The translations under genes and the position numbers were made by a program. Below are positions 20,200-30,217 of a DNA stretch of 64,000 nucleotides, in pieces (the stretch's first letter is position 1; each line of letters starts with the position of its first letter). The stretch covers positions 20,796,347 through 20,860,346 of the forward strand of contig NC_012873.2 in NCBI RefSeq assembly GCF_000003195.3, written 5' to 3'. The notes beneath the pieces are model-generated. The model ran no database searches and had not been told where the DNA came from. It was given only the letters and a program-made list of their open reading frames with translations. The DNA comes from Sorghum bicolor (Eukaryota > Streptophyta > Magnoliopsida > Poales > Poaceae).

Positions 20200-20475
20200 A
20201 GCAACTGCGCTTCCATCCAGGAAAGTCAAACCAAGGTGAGTTTTCAAACTTTTAAAATTCAGCATTTAATTCTTAGTTTTTCTTAAATCAAAACATTTTT
20301 TCTGTCGACCACAGTTGGTCATAATAAAACCTAAAATCAACCTCTGCTTAACATGCTGAGCAAATGGACACCAGGTGGGGCCCAAGGCCAGGTCGGCCGA
20401 CCTGCCCTTGGTGGGTCCACCTGCTCAATTTTGCAACATCATCACACAATCCAATGCTCATGTCTATGCCAAAGT
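20200..20475 (+). other. E4 non-coding region left of E5
   Basis: No ORF with support. Contains a perfect GGTCGGCCGACC palindrome near 20391-20402 between GTGGGNCC-type motifs. Ends with aaagt, the E5 target duplication. Confidence 0.6.
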
Positions 20476-21948
20476 TGATAGGTTACCGATATGAATCGGT
20501 ACGAGGGTGGCCCGATCTTCACGACAGTAGATCAAAAGAACAAGGATAACTTGCTGCGAACAGCAGGTAACTAGCTTTATACCTGACAAAGGTTGGATGC
20601 GACCAAGCGACGGGGAGAGAGGCACCGAAACCACGAAGACTTCGACTCGATCTCCAAACGACCGCAGAACCACAATCCGGAACTAATCCACACAATACGG
20701 CTCAGCCGAACGGAAGCCGTAGAGCACGAAGTAGGGGAACCCAGAGAATTCACTTCACAAGTCCAAGAAGAACAAGGAAGAACAAAGGTTGAGTAAGGCA
20801 CTCAGCAGCACGGCTGCAATATCATGTAGTTTATCAAATCATCAAAGGTTGCTGATAGCTTAGAGGTAGGGGATATCTTATACTCTTATAAAGCTAAACC
20901 CCACTAGAGAATTCTCTCAACATGCAAGCTATCCACATCAACAATCCACTAGAACTTGCAATTATAGCCAACTAGCACATATAATTATGATAGTTATCTC
21001 TTCATCCACTACCATGCATTTAGTTGGCCAGCCAAATCATTCACTAAAATTAATTTAAGATAGTTTCATCCATATAACTATAAATATAAATAGTCTAATT
21101 TCTTTTTAAATTATGTGGAATCCCCGCAGCAACGTGCGGGGTATTCTCCTAGTTTATACTAGGAACAACCCTCCTAGATAGGTATGAAAACGAAATAGAG
21201 TTTCTGGGTGAAGGCAATGTGAAAGGACCTCTCGGAATGGATTCCGGAACTGGCTTCGCGTGACTGTTGGCCTCCAGAGCTGTTTCAAATAAACTGACCA
21301 TAACTTTTTATTGGGAAGTCCAAATGACGAACCGTTTCTTGGGTGTGAAACTAGACTCGTATAGCTTTCCAGCAATGTACGACATGTACCACGAAACATT
21401 GTAGATTGGTACAGTTTTGCACGGCAAGTTGTACCAACATTCTGTCATGACAGACTGTTGACCTTCTGAGCAGTCTGTACTAATTCTGGTCTGCAGGCAA
21501 TATGGAGTATCGAAACTGGTTACCACTAGATTCATTGGGAAGTAGACTCGTCAAGATTTCCAACAAGTCCTCATAGGCCTTCATAGCTTTTGTGATTAAA
21601 AAGTTATAAAGATTTCTTTGCACTGGTCCGTTTTTGACTTCCACTGGTCCGTTTTTGACTTGTCTTCTAGGACTTGCACTAGTTCGTTCTTCAGGGTCCG
21701 ATTCATCCTTCTCTTCTTCTATATACCTGAGTACAATTAAGGTAGAACACTCAGGTAGAATATAATTCTCATTAACATTAAAATGAATCTCACAAAGTAG
21801 CGCGTGGACCTCTTGTTGTAGCTTCTTTGCACGACTACGTGTAACCGGTCCATCGATGACTTGGGATGGTGTCGGTGTAGGTAAAACTTGAGTGGTTGTA
21901 GCTTGACTTGGAGCTTGTGACATCTTGCTTACTGGCATAGTCATATCA
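20476..21948 (-). repeat. E5 3' LTR with Helitron insertion
   Basis: Minus strand starts TGATATGACTATG at 21948 and ends GGTAACCTATCA at 20476. It matches 25347-26542 apart from the Helitron and scattered substitutions. It carries the pol-tail-like ORF. Confidence 0.92.
20876..21152 (+). mobile_element. Non-autonomous Helitron (277 bp)
   Basis: Starts TCTTATACTCTTATAAAGC and ends with a hairpin (CCCCGCA at 21122-21128 pairing with TGCGGGG at 21135-21141) followed 7 bases later by the terminal CTAG. It sits exactly between A and T. The other E5 LTR holds the unoccupied site GGGATATTTATAC near 25742-25754. These are the defining marks of a Helitron: 5' TC, 3' hairpin plus CTRR, AT target and no duplication. 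It has no coding capacity and would rely on a RepHel enzyme elsewhere. Confidence 0.92.
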
Positions 21949-22052
21949 TCTTCCCCTTCTTGAAAAGGAGTCGTCCTCGACTCTAACTCTTCTGATCCAA
22001 AGAGTTGTGCTAGGACATCGGTTTGTAATGTTGTGATAGCATCGCAATCTTC
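21480..22052 (-). CDS. Pol-tail-like ORF continuing into the E5 3' LTR
   Basis: After the TAA at 22053-22055 the same frame continues open as EDCDAITTLQTDVLAQLFGS, then GPVTRSRAKKLQQEVHALLC inside the LTR, and stops at 21480. The second segment is of the kind found at the C-terminus of gypsy pol proteins in grasses (family knowledge, recalled). The right LTR has the equivalent ORF at 26104-26538. The segment would be translated only by stop readthrough, from a relative lacking the stop, or from its own ATG (21944). Confidence 0.6.
   Translation of the reverse strand, partial: EDCDAITTLQTDVLAQLFGSEELESRTTPFQEGEDDMTMPVSKMSQAPSQATTTQVLPTPTPSQVIDGPVTRSRAKKLQQEVHALLCEIHFNVNENYILPECSTLIVLRYIEEEKDESDPEERTSASPRRQVKNGPVEVKNGPVQRNLYNFLITKAMKAYEDLLEILTSLLPNESSGNQFRYSILPADQN
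21949..21961 (-). other. E5 polypurine tract
   Basis: AAGAAGGGGAAGA on the minus strand, touching the 3' LTR start. It overlaps the coding frame that runs into the LTR. Confidence 0.8.
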
Positions 22053-24701
22053 TTATTCCATGATAGCAAGGTGTTTGAATCTATAATCATATAAACCAAG
22101 TAGTAGCCTTGAATGTGGAAACCTAAATAATTTTAAATTATGTATAGCTTTCACCTTGAGTGGATGCTTGAATGTTGATTGCCCTGGTATGGTCTCATCA
22201 TCCTCCCTCTCTTGAAGAAAAGTCGTCCACGACTTTTGTTTACCTGAAAATAGCTTAGACAAAATAGAGGGTGGACGTACTTGATAATTCCAATAATCAT
22301 TCCTTTTGTTCTGTTCATTTATTTCATTTTGAATTATTTTTGCATTATTTTCTTTTCCATGTAAGAAACATTCTCTCAACTTTGGTGAACCTGCATACAG
22401 TTTAGAGGATGGTAGCACAAAAATTTCTTCCAATCCAATCATTTGATTCATGTTGTCATGTTTTATCTTTAGAACATCAAACTTTTCATCAAATGGATAT
22501 TGAGAACTAATGTTATTCCAAAAATTATTGTGGCAGCAAAATTTATTGAAGGGTTTAGAAGTATAATTTTTAAACTCAATGCTCCAAGGTGTGGATGAAC
22601 AACTTTTCTGTGTATAGGCTTTGCTTTGCACAAGATTTCTATCTTTAAGTGGATGGTACGAACATGCTGACAACATGAATTGATCGAAACCATAAGCACC
22701 AAGCATTTGTTGCATCTTAAAAGATTTCTCACTTTGTTTATCTCTCAACATTTTTGAGTCTAAATCAGCAAGCTTGTTATATGTTACACAAATTGCATGA
22801 ACCTGGAAGGTATCTACAACATGTTCTCCAATCAAGACAAATGTAAACCGGAAGCTATGAGTAGTATTCATTGAACTCAAAGATGTTATGTTAGAAATTT
22901 TCTCAAGCATTTGTTCAATATTGATAGGCATGTTAAGCATAGTATAACACAAACATTCAAGAGGAGATATCCTTGTAAACAAATCAGCACAAGTAATCGA
23001 CTGAATGAGGTATTGTTTGTTGTTATATGAAGTGTTGCAAGGATCATTCAAAGTACAAAGACTCTCATCAAAAAGAAATTCAGCACTTGTATCAACATGA
23101 GTTCTAGTCAAATCAGCACAAATGTTTTGGTTATGTTTTATTGCTGAAACAGTGATATCACAAGTACTCAGTATGCGTTGAACAATCAGATTTGATTTAT
23201 TTTTCATGTATTTTAAATCCAATGATTCTATATGTACCAAGGTTTGAATCTCTGAATATTTACCTTCATTGTTAATCTTAGATGGTTTTGATGAATTAAC
23301 TAAAGGGTTGAGAAATGTGCAGCCATCTCTAAGATGTATGAGTATTGAAACATAATGCATCGTATCACACATATGAATGCAAATCATCATGTATATGAAC
23401 CATATCAAACCATAGAAAAGATCATGTATGATTGAACATTGGTTATCAACTTGCAAAATTTCAGCACACGGGTGAACATGTGAAATAATCAAATCAGTGC
23501 AAATATTTTGTGTATGGTTAATCCCATTTGAACCATATGTATTGTCATATTTACTTGCCATTTTATTTTGCAAACTCAAATCTGATTTATTGTAAATAAC
23601 TTTTAGACTTTTTGGTGGTGCAAGTAGCAATGATTGTACCTCTGAAATCTTACCGTTATCCATGTCATGGTTCAGGTTTTGGGCAACACACAATGGGTTT
23701 AGTTGAATGGCTACCTTTTGATTTCTCCCAACAAGTATGGTGTTGTCTTGAGCATCCATCTCTTCCCTATTCTCATCACCAACCTGTACATTTGGAAAGA
23801 CAAAACTAGAAGTAGAGATGAGAGTGTTAGTTTCAAAGATATCCTCACTTGGCCTGCATTCTAAATATCTATTTTTCTGTGGTGTATCCCTCACACTCTC
23901 ATTGTTGACACTCTCAACCTTATAGCGGGTGGAATCACTCAACTCACTTTTGTTTTCACTCTCTCTCATTTTGGCAATGTGGCTCTCATTCTCACATAGG
24001 TTTTGATGCACAATTACTTCAACGTCTTGTGAAGCCACATATGATTGTGTATCGTTGTCATTGTCAATAACTTGTTCTTCCTCATCAAAGATTGGGGGCT
24101 GACCATAATTCACAACATCATTTTTTTCATGAACCTGCATCGCAAAAGGAACAAGAATAGAAGGTATTATGATGTTAGAAGTAAATAATTCCTCACATGA
24201 TTCATCTCTTTGTTCTCTCAATTTTTGCGGATCACTCTCACATAGAGTTTTGTGGCTCTCCTCAAATATTGTGGAATCTCTCATCTTCTTATTTTTAACT
24301 CTCTCACTAAATTTTGGTTGGTGCCACTCTTTCTCACGTATGGTGGAATGTCTCATCTTTTCCTTTTGATTTCTCTCACTCAATTTTGGTTGGTGGCACT
24401 CTTGCTGAATTTTTATTTTGGGGGACACACAGTAATCTTCATCATCAATGAGCACACAGGGGCGAATGCTATGCCCATGAGCACCTCCTCCATGTTGTCC
24501 ACTGTGGCCAAAGAGACCACGACGAGAGTTGGCTGAGCTATGTTGTTTAGCCCGACCGCGCACCACAGGAAGACGTTCATCAAACATCTTCTCCATTGCC
24601 TCCACTAGTGAGTTTTGTAGTTGGCGTAACTCAGCCCGCGAAACTGATGTTTCTTTTTCTCTATATCGACCACCACGAAAGCTCGAATTGGATCCTGGCA
24701 T
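22053..24701 (-). CDS. E5 long ORF of unknown function (882 codons)
   Basis: ATG at 24701, TAA at 22053-22055, no interruption. Residues 1-60 (RAELRQLQNSLVEAMEKMF, DERLP, Arg/Gly-rich) look like a gag N-terminus, but no gag core, zinc knuckle, protease, polymerase or integrase follows. The rest is Asn, Ser and Ile rich and I do not recognise it. Internal repeats are visible: HQPKLSER.NQKEKMRHSTI (about 103-121) against HQPKFSERVKNKKMRDSTI (127-145). Residues 334-427 repeat at 464-553, sharing LNPL, GK-SE-Q-L and QNIC-DL. A hydrophobic run at 428-445 (LFYGLIWFIYMMICIHMC) could span a membrane. Near the end, LFSGKQKSWTTFLQEREDD echoes LFGSEELESRTTPFQEGEDD beyond the stop. The protein appears to be a pol or gag shell around foreign or expanded sequence. 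Confidence 0.75.
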   Translation of the reverse strand: MPGSNSSFRGGRYREKETSVSRAELRQLQNSLVEAMEKMFDERLPVVRGRAKQHSSANSRRGLFGHSGQHGGGAHGHSIRPCVLIDDEDYCVSPKIKIQQECHQPKLSERNQKEKMRHSTIREKEWHQPKFSERVKNKKMRDSTIFEESHKTLCESDPQKLREQRDESCEELFTSNIIIPSILVPFAMQVHEKNDVVNYGQPPIFDEEEQVIDNDNDTQSYVASQDVEVIVHQNLCENESHIAKMRESENKSELSDSTRYKVESVNNESVRDTPQKNRYLECRPSEDIFETNTLISTSSFVFPNVQVGDENREEMDAQDNTILVGRNQKVAIQLNPLCVAQNLNHDMDNGKISEVQSLLLAPPKSLKVIYNKSDLSLQNKMASKYDNTYGSNGINHTQNICTDLIISHVHPCAEILQVDNQCSIIHDLFYGLIWFIYMMICIHMCDTMHYVSILIHLRDGCTFLNPLVNSSKPSKINNEGKYSEIQTLVHIESLDLKYMKNKSNLIVQRILSTCDITVSAIKHNQNICADLTRTHVDTSAEFLFDESLCTLNDPCNTSYNNKQYLIQSITCADLFTRISPLECLCYTMLNMPINIEQMLEKISNITSLSSMNTTHSFRFTFVLIGEHVVDTFQVHAICVTYNKLADLDSKMLRDKQSEKSFKMQQMLGAYGFDQFMLSACSYHPLKDRNLVQSKAYTQKSCSSTPWSIEFKNYTSKPFNKFCCHNNFWNNISSQYPFDEKFDVLKIKHDNMNQMIGLEEIFVLPSSKLYAGSPKLRECFLHGKENNAKIIQNEINEQNKRNDYWNYQVRPPSILSKLFSGKQKSWTTFLQEREDDETIPGQSTFKHPLKVKAIHNLKLFRFPHSRLLLGLYDYRFKHLAIME

Positions 24702-25332
24702 GTTAGCACTTATGCAAGATATAGTGGAATGGGTAAATTTGTGGAATCACACAATCTTACCTCTTACTTACCAATGCTCTTTCCTGTTCTCAAGGACAGT
24801 GAATTGTGCTAGTGTAGCAGCTCAACAGAAGTGATTCCGAGGTCGCAAGGATTACGAGTCGAATGTCCCGGTTTCAGTTTTTGGTGGAGCTATAGGTGGC
24901 TAAACAAGGGAGGCTACGGTACTGAAAATCAAGTGATTTGATGTGCTCAAAAGATATAATGTTGCTGGTATATAAATCACCAAGAATCTGAATATGTAAA
25001 CTGAATTTTTCAGTGAGCAAACCGCAATATAACCCCTTTCCTCTTCTTTTACATTTCTTTTGGATGTTTCTATCTCTGTTTTTTTTCTCTCTGAACTTTT
25101 TTTTCTCTGATTTTTTAACTCTTTTTTTATGCTAACAGGGGTGCGGATACAAATGAAACACGATACAAAATATGTAAAAAGGGTGACTAGCAACTTGATG
25201 AACACAAAAACACAAGATAACAGTACCGTCAAACGGCTCTAGGATTTTTTTGGCTTTTTCAGTGGACTATAGGTGATGAACAAAACAGTAACAAATATGT
25301 GGATGATTGTGAGACCTACCGTGACAACGAAA
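24702..25332 (-). other. E5 untranslated leader
   Basis: About 630 bases between primer site and ORF start. Contains long purine/pyrimidine-biased runs near 25070-25125. No other ORF seen. Confidence 0.6.
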
Positions 25333-25344
25333 GCTTTGATACCA
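25333..25344 (-). other. E5 primer binding site, initiator-Met type
   Basis: TGGTATCAAAGC on the minus strand, two bases inside the 5' LTR. It differs at one base from the common TGGTATCAGAGC site complementary to initiator tRNA-Met. Confidence 0.8.
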
Positions 25345-25346
25345 GT

Positions 25347-26542
25347 TTATAGGTTACCGATATGAATCGGTACGAGGGTGGCCCGATCTTCACGACAGTA
25401 GATCAAAAGAACAAGGATAACTTGCTGCGAACAGTGGGTAACTAGCTTTATACCTGACAAAGGTTGGATGCGACCAAGCGACGGGGAGAGAGGCACCGAA
25501 ACCACGAAGACTTTGACTCGATCTCCAAACGACCGCAGAACCACAATCTGGAACTAATCCACACAGTACGGCTCAGCCGAACGGAAGCCGTAGAGCACGA
25601 AGTAGGGGAACCCAGAGGATTCACTTCACAAGTCCAAGAAGAACAAGGAAGAACAAAGGTTGAGTAAGGCACTCAGCAGCACAGCTGCAATATCATGTAG
25701 TTTATCAAATCATCAAAGGTTGCTGATAGCTTAGAGGTAGGGGATATTTATACTAGGAACAACCCTCCTAGATAGGTATGAAAACGAAATAGAGTTTCTG
25801 GGTGAAGGCAATGTGAAAGGACCCCTCTGAATGGATTCCGGAACTGGCTTCGCGTGACTGTTGGCCTCCAGAGCAGTTTCAAATAAACTGACCATAACTT
25901 TTTATTGGGAAGTCCAAATGATGAATCGTTTCTTACGTGTGAAACTAGACTCGAATAGCTTTCCAGCAATGTATGCCATGTACCACGAAACGTTGTAGAT
26001 TCGTACAGTTTTGCACGGCAAGTTGTACCAACATTCTGTCACGACAGACTGTTGACCTTCTGAGCAGTCTGTACTAATTCTGGTCTACAGGCAATATGGT
26101 GTATCAAAACTGGTCGCCACTAGATTCATTGGGAAGTAGACTCGTCGAGCTTTCCAACAAGTCCTCATAGGCCTTTATAGCTTTTGTGATTAAAAAGTTC
26201 TGAAGATTTCTTTGCACTGGTCCGTTTTTGACTTCCACTGGTCCGTTTTTGACGTGTCTTCTAGGACTTGCAGTGGTTCGTTCTTCAGGGTCCGATTCAT
26301 CCTTCTCTTCTTCTATATACCTAAGTACAATTAAGGTAGAACACTCAGGTAGAATATAATTCTCATTAACATTAAAATGAATCTCACAAAGTAGCGCGTG
26401 GACCTCTTGTTGTAGCTTCTTTGCACGACTACGTGTAACCAGTCCATCGATGACTTGGGATGGTGTCGGTGTAGGTAAAACTTGAGTGGTTGTAGCTTGA
26501 CTTGGAGCTTGTGACATCTTGCTTACTGGCGTGGTCATATCA
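25347..26542 (-). repeat. E5 5' LTR (1196 bp), Helitron-free
   Basis: Matches 20476-21948 without the Helitron. The inner terminal dinucleotide is mutated (TATAA against TATCA in the partner). Contains the same pol-tail ORF at 26104-26538 on the minus strand, with a shorter C-terminus. Confidence 0.92.
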
Positions 26543-27052
26543 AAAGTGAAAACTGAATTTCATGACATGAATTGCTTCACATGCCTACTAGAGAATCTAG
26601 ATGAAGCTAGCTTGGTAACTTTTGTGACTTTAAGCAAAGAAGTTTTACTGCACAAGGCATTTTTGCTCTGTTTGAGTGTCACCAGAGCCTAGGGGAGGCC
26701 AAATCATGATCGACCAATCATGATATTGGGCCCATCTCCCTACAGCTCCTAGTATTTGTGGTCTTATGGCTCTAGGATGAGTGTTGCAAGAATGTAAGAC
26801 AGGTGGCCGTCGACATGCATTCCTAGGAATTAGTGCCTCTCCCTCACCTTCTTAGGAAAATGGAATTAACAAATTGACCATAAGCGATCCAAGGGACTAG
26901 AGGAAAATTTTCATGACAATCCTTCTCCCTAACCTCACTTATGCCCCAATCCACCATTCATTTTGGCTAAGCGAGCTTACTTAGCACTAAGCTAATCACA
27001 AAATGATGGGGAGGATTCTCCCGTGAGAACTCATGACACAAAATGCCACCAA
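26543..27052 (+). other. E4 non-coding region right of E5
   Basis: Begins with the second AAAGT copy. No supported ORF. A possible polypurine run (atggggagga) near 27006 precedes the LTR by about 45 bases, but no clean tract abuts the LTR, so the end may be degraded. Confidence 0.5.
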
Positions 27053-28517
27053 TGTTGGTACCCCTTATCTTATAATTGTAAAAATCATTTTAATAAATAA
27101 AATAAATAGATGGTAGGGCTTTGAACTAACCTTTCCACAAGTTTTGTTGCAAATATCTATTTCAGGTATGACATGTGGAAAGGCGCAAAAGACATGAGAA
27201 AGTGCACTTCAAGAAAGCGTATTCAGAAAAGGCGCAAATCAAAGATAAATGGAAAAGCCCACCAAAACATCAAACTGGATCCATCCGTAACTACGGGAAG
27301 GATCAGGGCCCAGAGACGAACCGACCACGCGAAGGCGGTGGCCAGGGGGCCCACCAGTGGTGCGGCCGCACCCTGGTGCGGGCGCACCCCCCGTGGCGGC
27401 AACTCGGTCCCACCTTTTTCAGGCGGTTGCATGGCGGCATGCATAGGACGGTTTCACCTCCTACCAAATTTAGATCGCCATGAACTGTCCTTGTTTGGCT
27501 ATAAATAGATGGCTCCACACCATTCAACACACACACCATCATTTGGAGCAATACACCTCACATCTCTACACTTGTTCTTTAGTTTAGATTTAGTAGTAGA
27601 GCAAGGCAAAGCTAGCAAGGAGAGCTTGTCTCCTTGGAGGATCTTAGAGCTTCTTGGTATGAATACAATTTAGTTCTCCTCCATGAGCAAGCTCTTATCT
27701 TATTTATATGATTATGCAATTGAATTAGAGTATAGTTGTATTCGTATCTTGTTCATAGTATATGAACTAGTTCTTAGTTCTTGTGCTATGTTCTTGATGT
27801 GTTCATCCTTGTTCTTCATCGTTCATCGAATTAGTATGAATAGACAAAGGATTAAGATTGGGGTAATGGTTCGTTGGGCTGTGATGGCCATTCTTAGCCG
27901 AGCCTGTCAATCTGAAGGGTTGGGGTCCCAGGAGGCTAGGAGGCGTTTCCAATTACACGGGCGAGGTGCTCGGGTATGCGGAGATCAGCAGATGCGTGGG
28001 TATCATTCGCGTTGAGGGGTAGGTGGCAGGGTAGTGACAGCCCTGTCATCCCTGGTATTCCCCCACGATCAGGTATTCCGGTAGAAGTTCTGTAAAGTCC
28101 CTATCGGCTGGATGTCTAGCTGCGGGGATCTCCCAGAGCCTCAGACTTAGTTCTAACTCTAGTTATACTGATTAGATGTTCTACTAACAATTCTTTGCAT
28201 AGTTATATAAGATCAATGCCGGCTCAAGTTGTTGTTCTTTATTTATTTTATTTCCTTATTTTCTCTTTATTCCTTGAGGTTGCCCCGATGAGTGTGTCCA
28301 CTATCCATATTTTAAGAGCTTGCCGTGACCCCTGATTAGACTATGTCTACCTATGCATCTCAATAAGTGATCATGATAGAAACCAAGCTAGATGCATTTG
28401 TTACGCCCTCCTACGGGATTAAATACGATAACCCTTAAATACTCACGGGTTGAAATACTACAATGATAGCTCTGTTCGCTTGCAATTTTATTCTTTATAT
28501 TCATGAACTATTGTTAG
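27053..28517 (+). repeat. E4 3' LTR, truncated
   Basis: Starts TGTTGGTACC and follows the E2 LTR in the same order: AT-rich start, GC-rich repeat near 27355-27395, TATAAATA at 27500-27507, then a U5 region similar up to about 28517. About 300 bases of the end are missing. It has diverged well from the E2 LTR, so E4 is a separate and probably older copy. Confidence 0.85.
27500..27507 (+). promoter_or_regulatory. TATA box of the E4 LTR
   Basis: TATAAATA in ggcTATAAATAGATGG, about 105 bases downstream of the GC-rich repeat, as in E2. Confidence 0.6.
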
Positions 28518-29781
28518 CGGCAGCAGAAGTAATGGAAGTGGAGCAGCGTCCCGGTCGACCGTTCGACTGGCGCACGCCGTTTCTCGATTGTCTGATTCCA
28601 TGCGAGATACCAGAAGATCGATCCGAGGCTCGCCGTATCGCTCGATGGGCCAAATCATACGTAATCTACGACGAAAGCAATGAACTATATCGACGAAGCC
28701 CGACCGGGATCTTGCAGCGCTGCATCACCATAGAAGAGGATCGAAAGCTCCTCAAGGATCTGCACTCGGGGGCTTGTGGCCACCACGCCGCTCCGCGAAC
28801 CCTCGTAGGGAACGCTTTTCGACAAGGCTTCTACTGGCCAACGGCCATAGCTGATGCTATAGAGCACGTGCGCTCGTGCCACGGGTGTCAATTCTATGCC
28901 AAGCAGACCCATCTCCCCGCTCATGCTCTCCAGATGATCCCCATCACCTCGTAGGCCCTCTACAAAAAGCGGCAGGAGGGTACACCCATTTGCTGGTGGC
29001 CATCGACAAATTCTCCAAATGGATCGAGGCTCGACCCATCACGAACATCCTCTCTGAGCAGGCCGTCCTCTTCTTCACCGACATCATCCACCGGTTTGGG
29101 ATACCCAACGTCATCATCACCGACAACGGCACCCAGTTCACCGGCAAAAAGTTCTTGGACTTCTGTGACCGGCATCACATCCGTGTGAACTAGTCTGCAG
29201 TAGCTCACCCTCGAACTAACGGCCAGGTCGAGCGTGCCAATGGTATGATATTGCAGGGGCTAAAGTCGAGAATCTACAACCGGTTGAAGAAACTCGGCAA
29301 GAAATGGGTCGAAGAGCTCTGTTCGGTCCTATGGAGTTTAAGGATGACGCCTAGCAGGGCCACAAAATATACCCCATTCTTCATGGTCTACGGCTCCGAG
29401 GCCGTGCTTCCAACAGATCTTGAGTACGGGTCACCCCGACTCATGGCCTACAACGAGCGGACAAATAAGGAGACTCGAGAGAACGCAGTCGACCAGCTCG
29501 AGGAAGTTCGAGACATAGCCCTCCTCAACTCCACCAGGTACCAGCAGAAGCTTCAACACTATCACGACAAGCACGTGCGCAAAAGGGACCTAAACGTGGG
29601 TGATCTCGTCCTACGGCGACGGCAAAGCAACCAAGGACGCCACAAGCTGACCCTGCCCTGGGAAGGCCCATACGTCGTGGCCGAGGTCCTGAAGCCAGGG
29701 ATGTACAAGCTCACGGACGAAAAAGGGGCGGCCTTCACCAATGCATGGAACATCGAACAACTACGTCGATTCTACCCCTAG
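28518..29781 (+). pseudogene. E6 integrase, broken
   Basis: Starts just before the HHCC zinc-binding region (LHSGACGHHAAPRTL, then CHGCQFYAKQTHLP). Near 28950 a short deletion shifts the frame, creates TAG at 28952-28954 and removes the segment expected to carry the first catalytic Asp. The next frame continues with GGYTHLLVAIDKFSKWIEA, the second Asp in IITDNGTQF (29122-29124) and the Glu in NGQVERANG (29229-29231). An extra TAG lies at 29191-29193. The C-terminal domain is intact (VGDLVLRRRQSNQGRHKLTL, then WEGPYVVAEVLKPG) and stops at 29781. The enzyme cannot be active. Confidence 0.88.
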
Positions 29782-30217
29782 AATTTGGAAGCTTTATGTT
29801 CTCATGTACATTATGTACCAAGATCCCATGAATGAATGCATGAATAAACAAGATCCTTTCCTCGAGTAATTTACTTTTTCGCCGGTCAAGGTCTCGACGT
29901 TAGAAGGGAGTACCAACTATGACCCATCATAGTCAATACTCCCTCGGGGGCTAGCAAGGGGACCCCCCCAAGTTCCTGAAAACCGAACGATTTTTTCTAT
30001 AAGTAAACCTCGCACGGTCTATGGTGACTCTACTCACTCCCTCACCGTCGAGGCAATCAGGGTCGCCTTAACGAAAGACCGAACAAGGAGACAAAGGAAT
30101 CTCGAGCACAAAAATAAGCAAATATTCACAAATCTTATAAACAAGTTAAAGACACAATGTTTACTTAAGACAAGTACTTTACAATGGGTATCGACACCCA
30201 GCATAGGCTCACAGGCC
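29782..30217. other. E6 spacer between integrase and antisense ORF
   Basis: Non-coding. Includes a tail sequence just after pol and a C/G-rich stretch near 29940-29975 (ctccctcgggggctag). No LTR boundary is visible. Confidence 0.55.

Larger units (their letters stand above)
20476..26542 (-). mobile_element. E5: non-autonomous gypsy-type LTR retrotransposon with a chimeric ORF
   Basis: Two LTRs (20476-21948 and 25347-26542) are both 1196 bp once a 277 bp Helitron in the first is removed. AAAGT flanks the element (20471-20475 and 26543-26547). On the minus strand the order is 5' LTR, primer site, 0.6 kb leader, 882-codon ORF, polypurine tract, 3' LTR. About 38 differences by eye between LTRs (about 97% identity) suggest an older insertion than E3 or E9. 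No protease, reverse transcriptase or integrase is present. The LTR encodes a segment resembling the C-terminal tail of a Ty3/gypsy pol, as in families whose pol runs into the 3' LTR (CRM elements do this). Lineage is therefore inferred as chromovirus-derived. Confidence 0.9.
19780..28517 (+). mobile_element. E4: Athila-like gag-protease element, 3' part, with E5 nested inside
   Basis: Plus-strand remnant in two pieces, 19780-20475 and 26543-28517, separated by E5. It contains the end of an Athila-type protease, a non-coding stretch and a 3' LTR lacking roughly its last 300 bases. The LTR is of the same family as that of E2. No polymerase region lies between protease and LTR, so the element matches the gag-protease layout of E2. 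Its 5' part should lie left of the window, beyond E1 and E2. The right end breaks into the Tat fragment E6. Confidence 0.8.
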
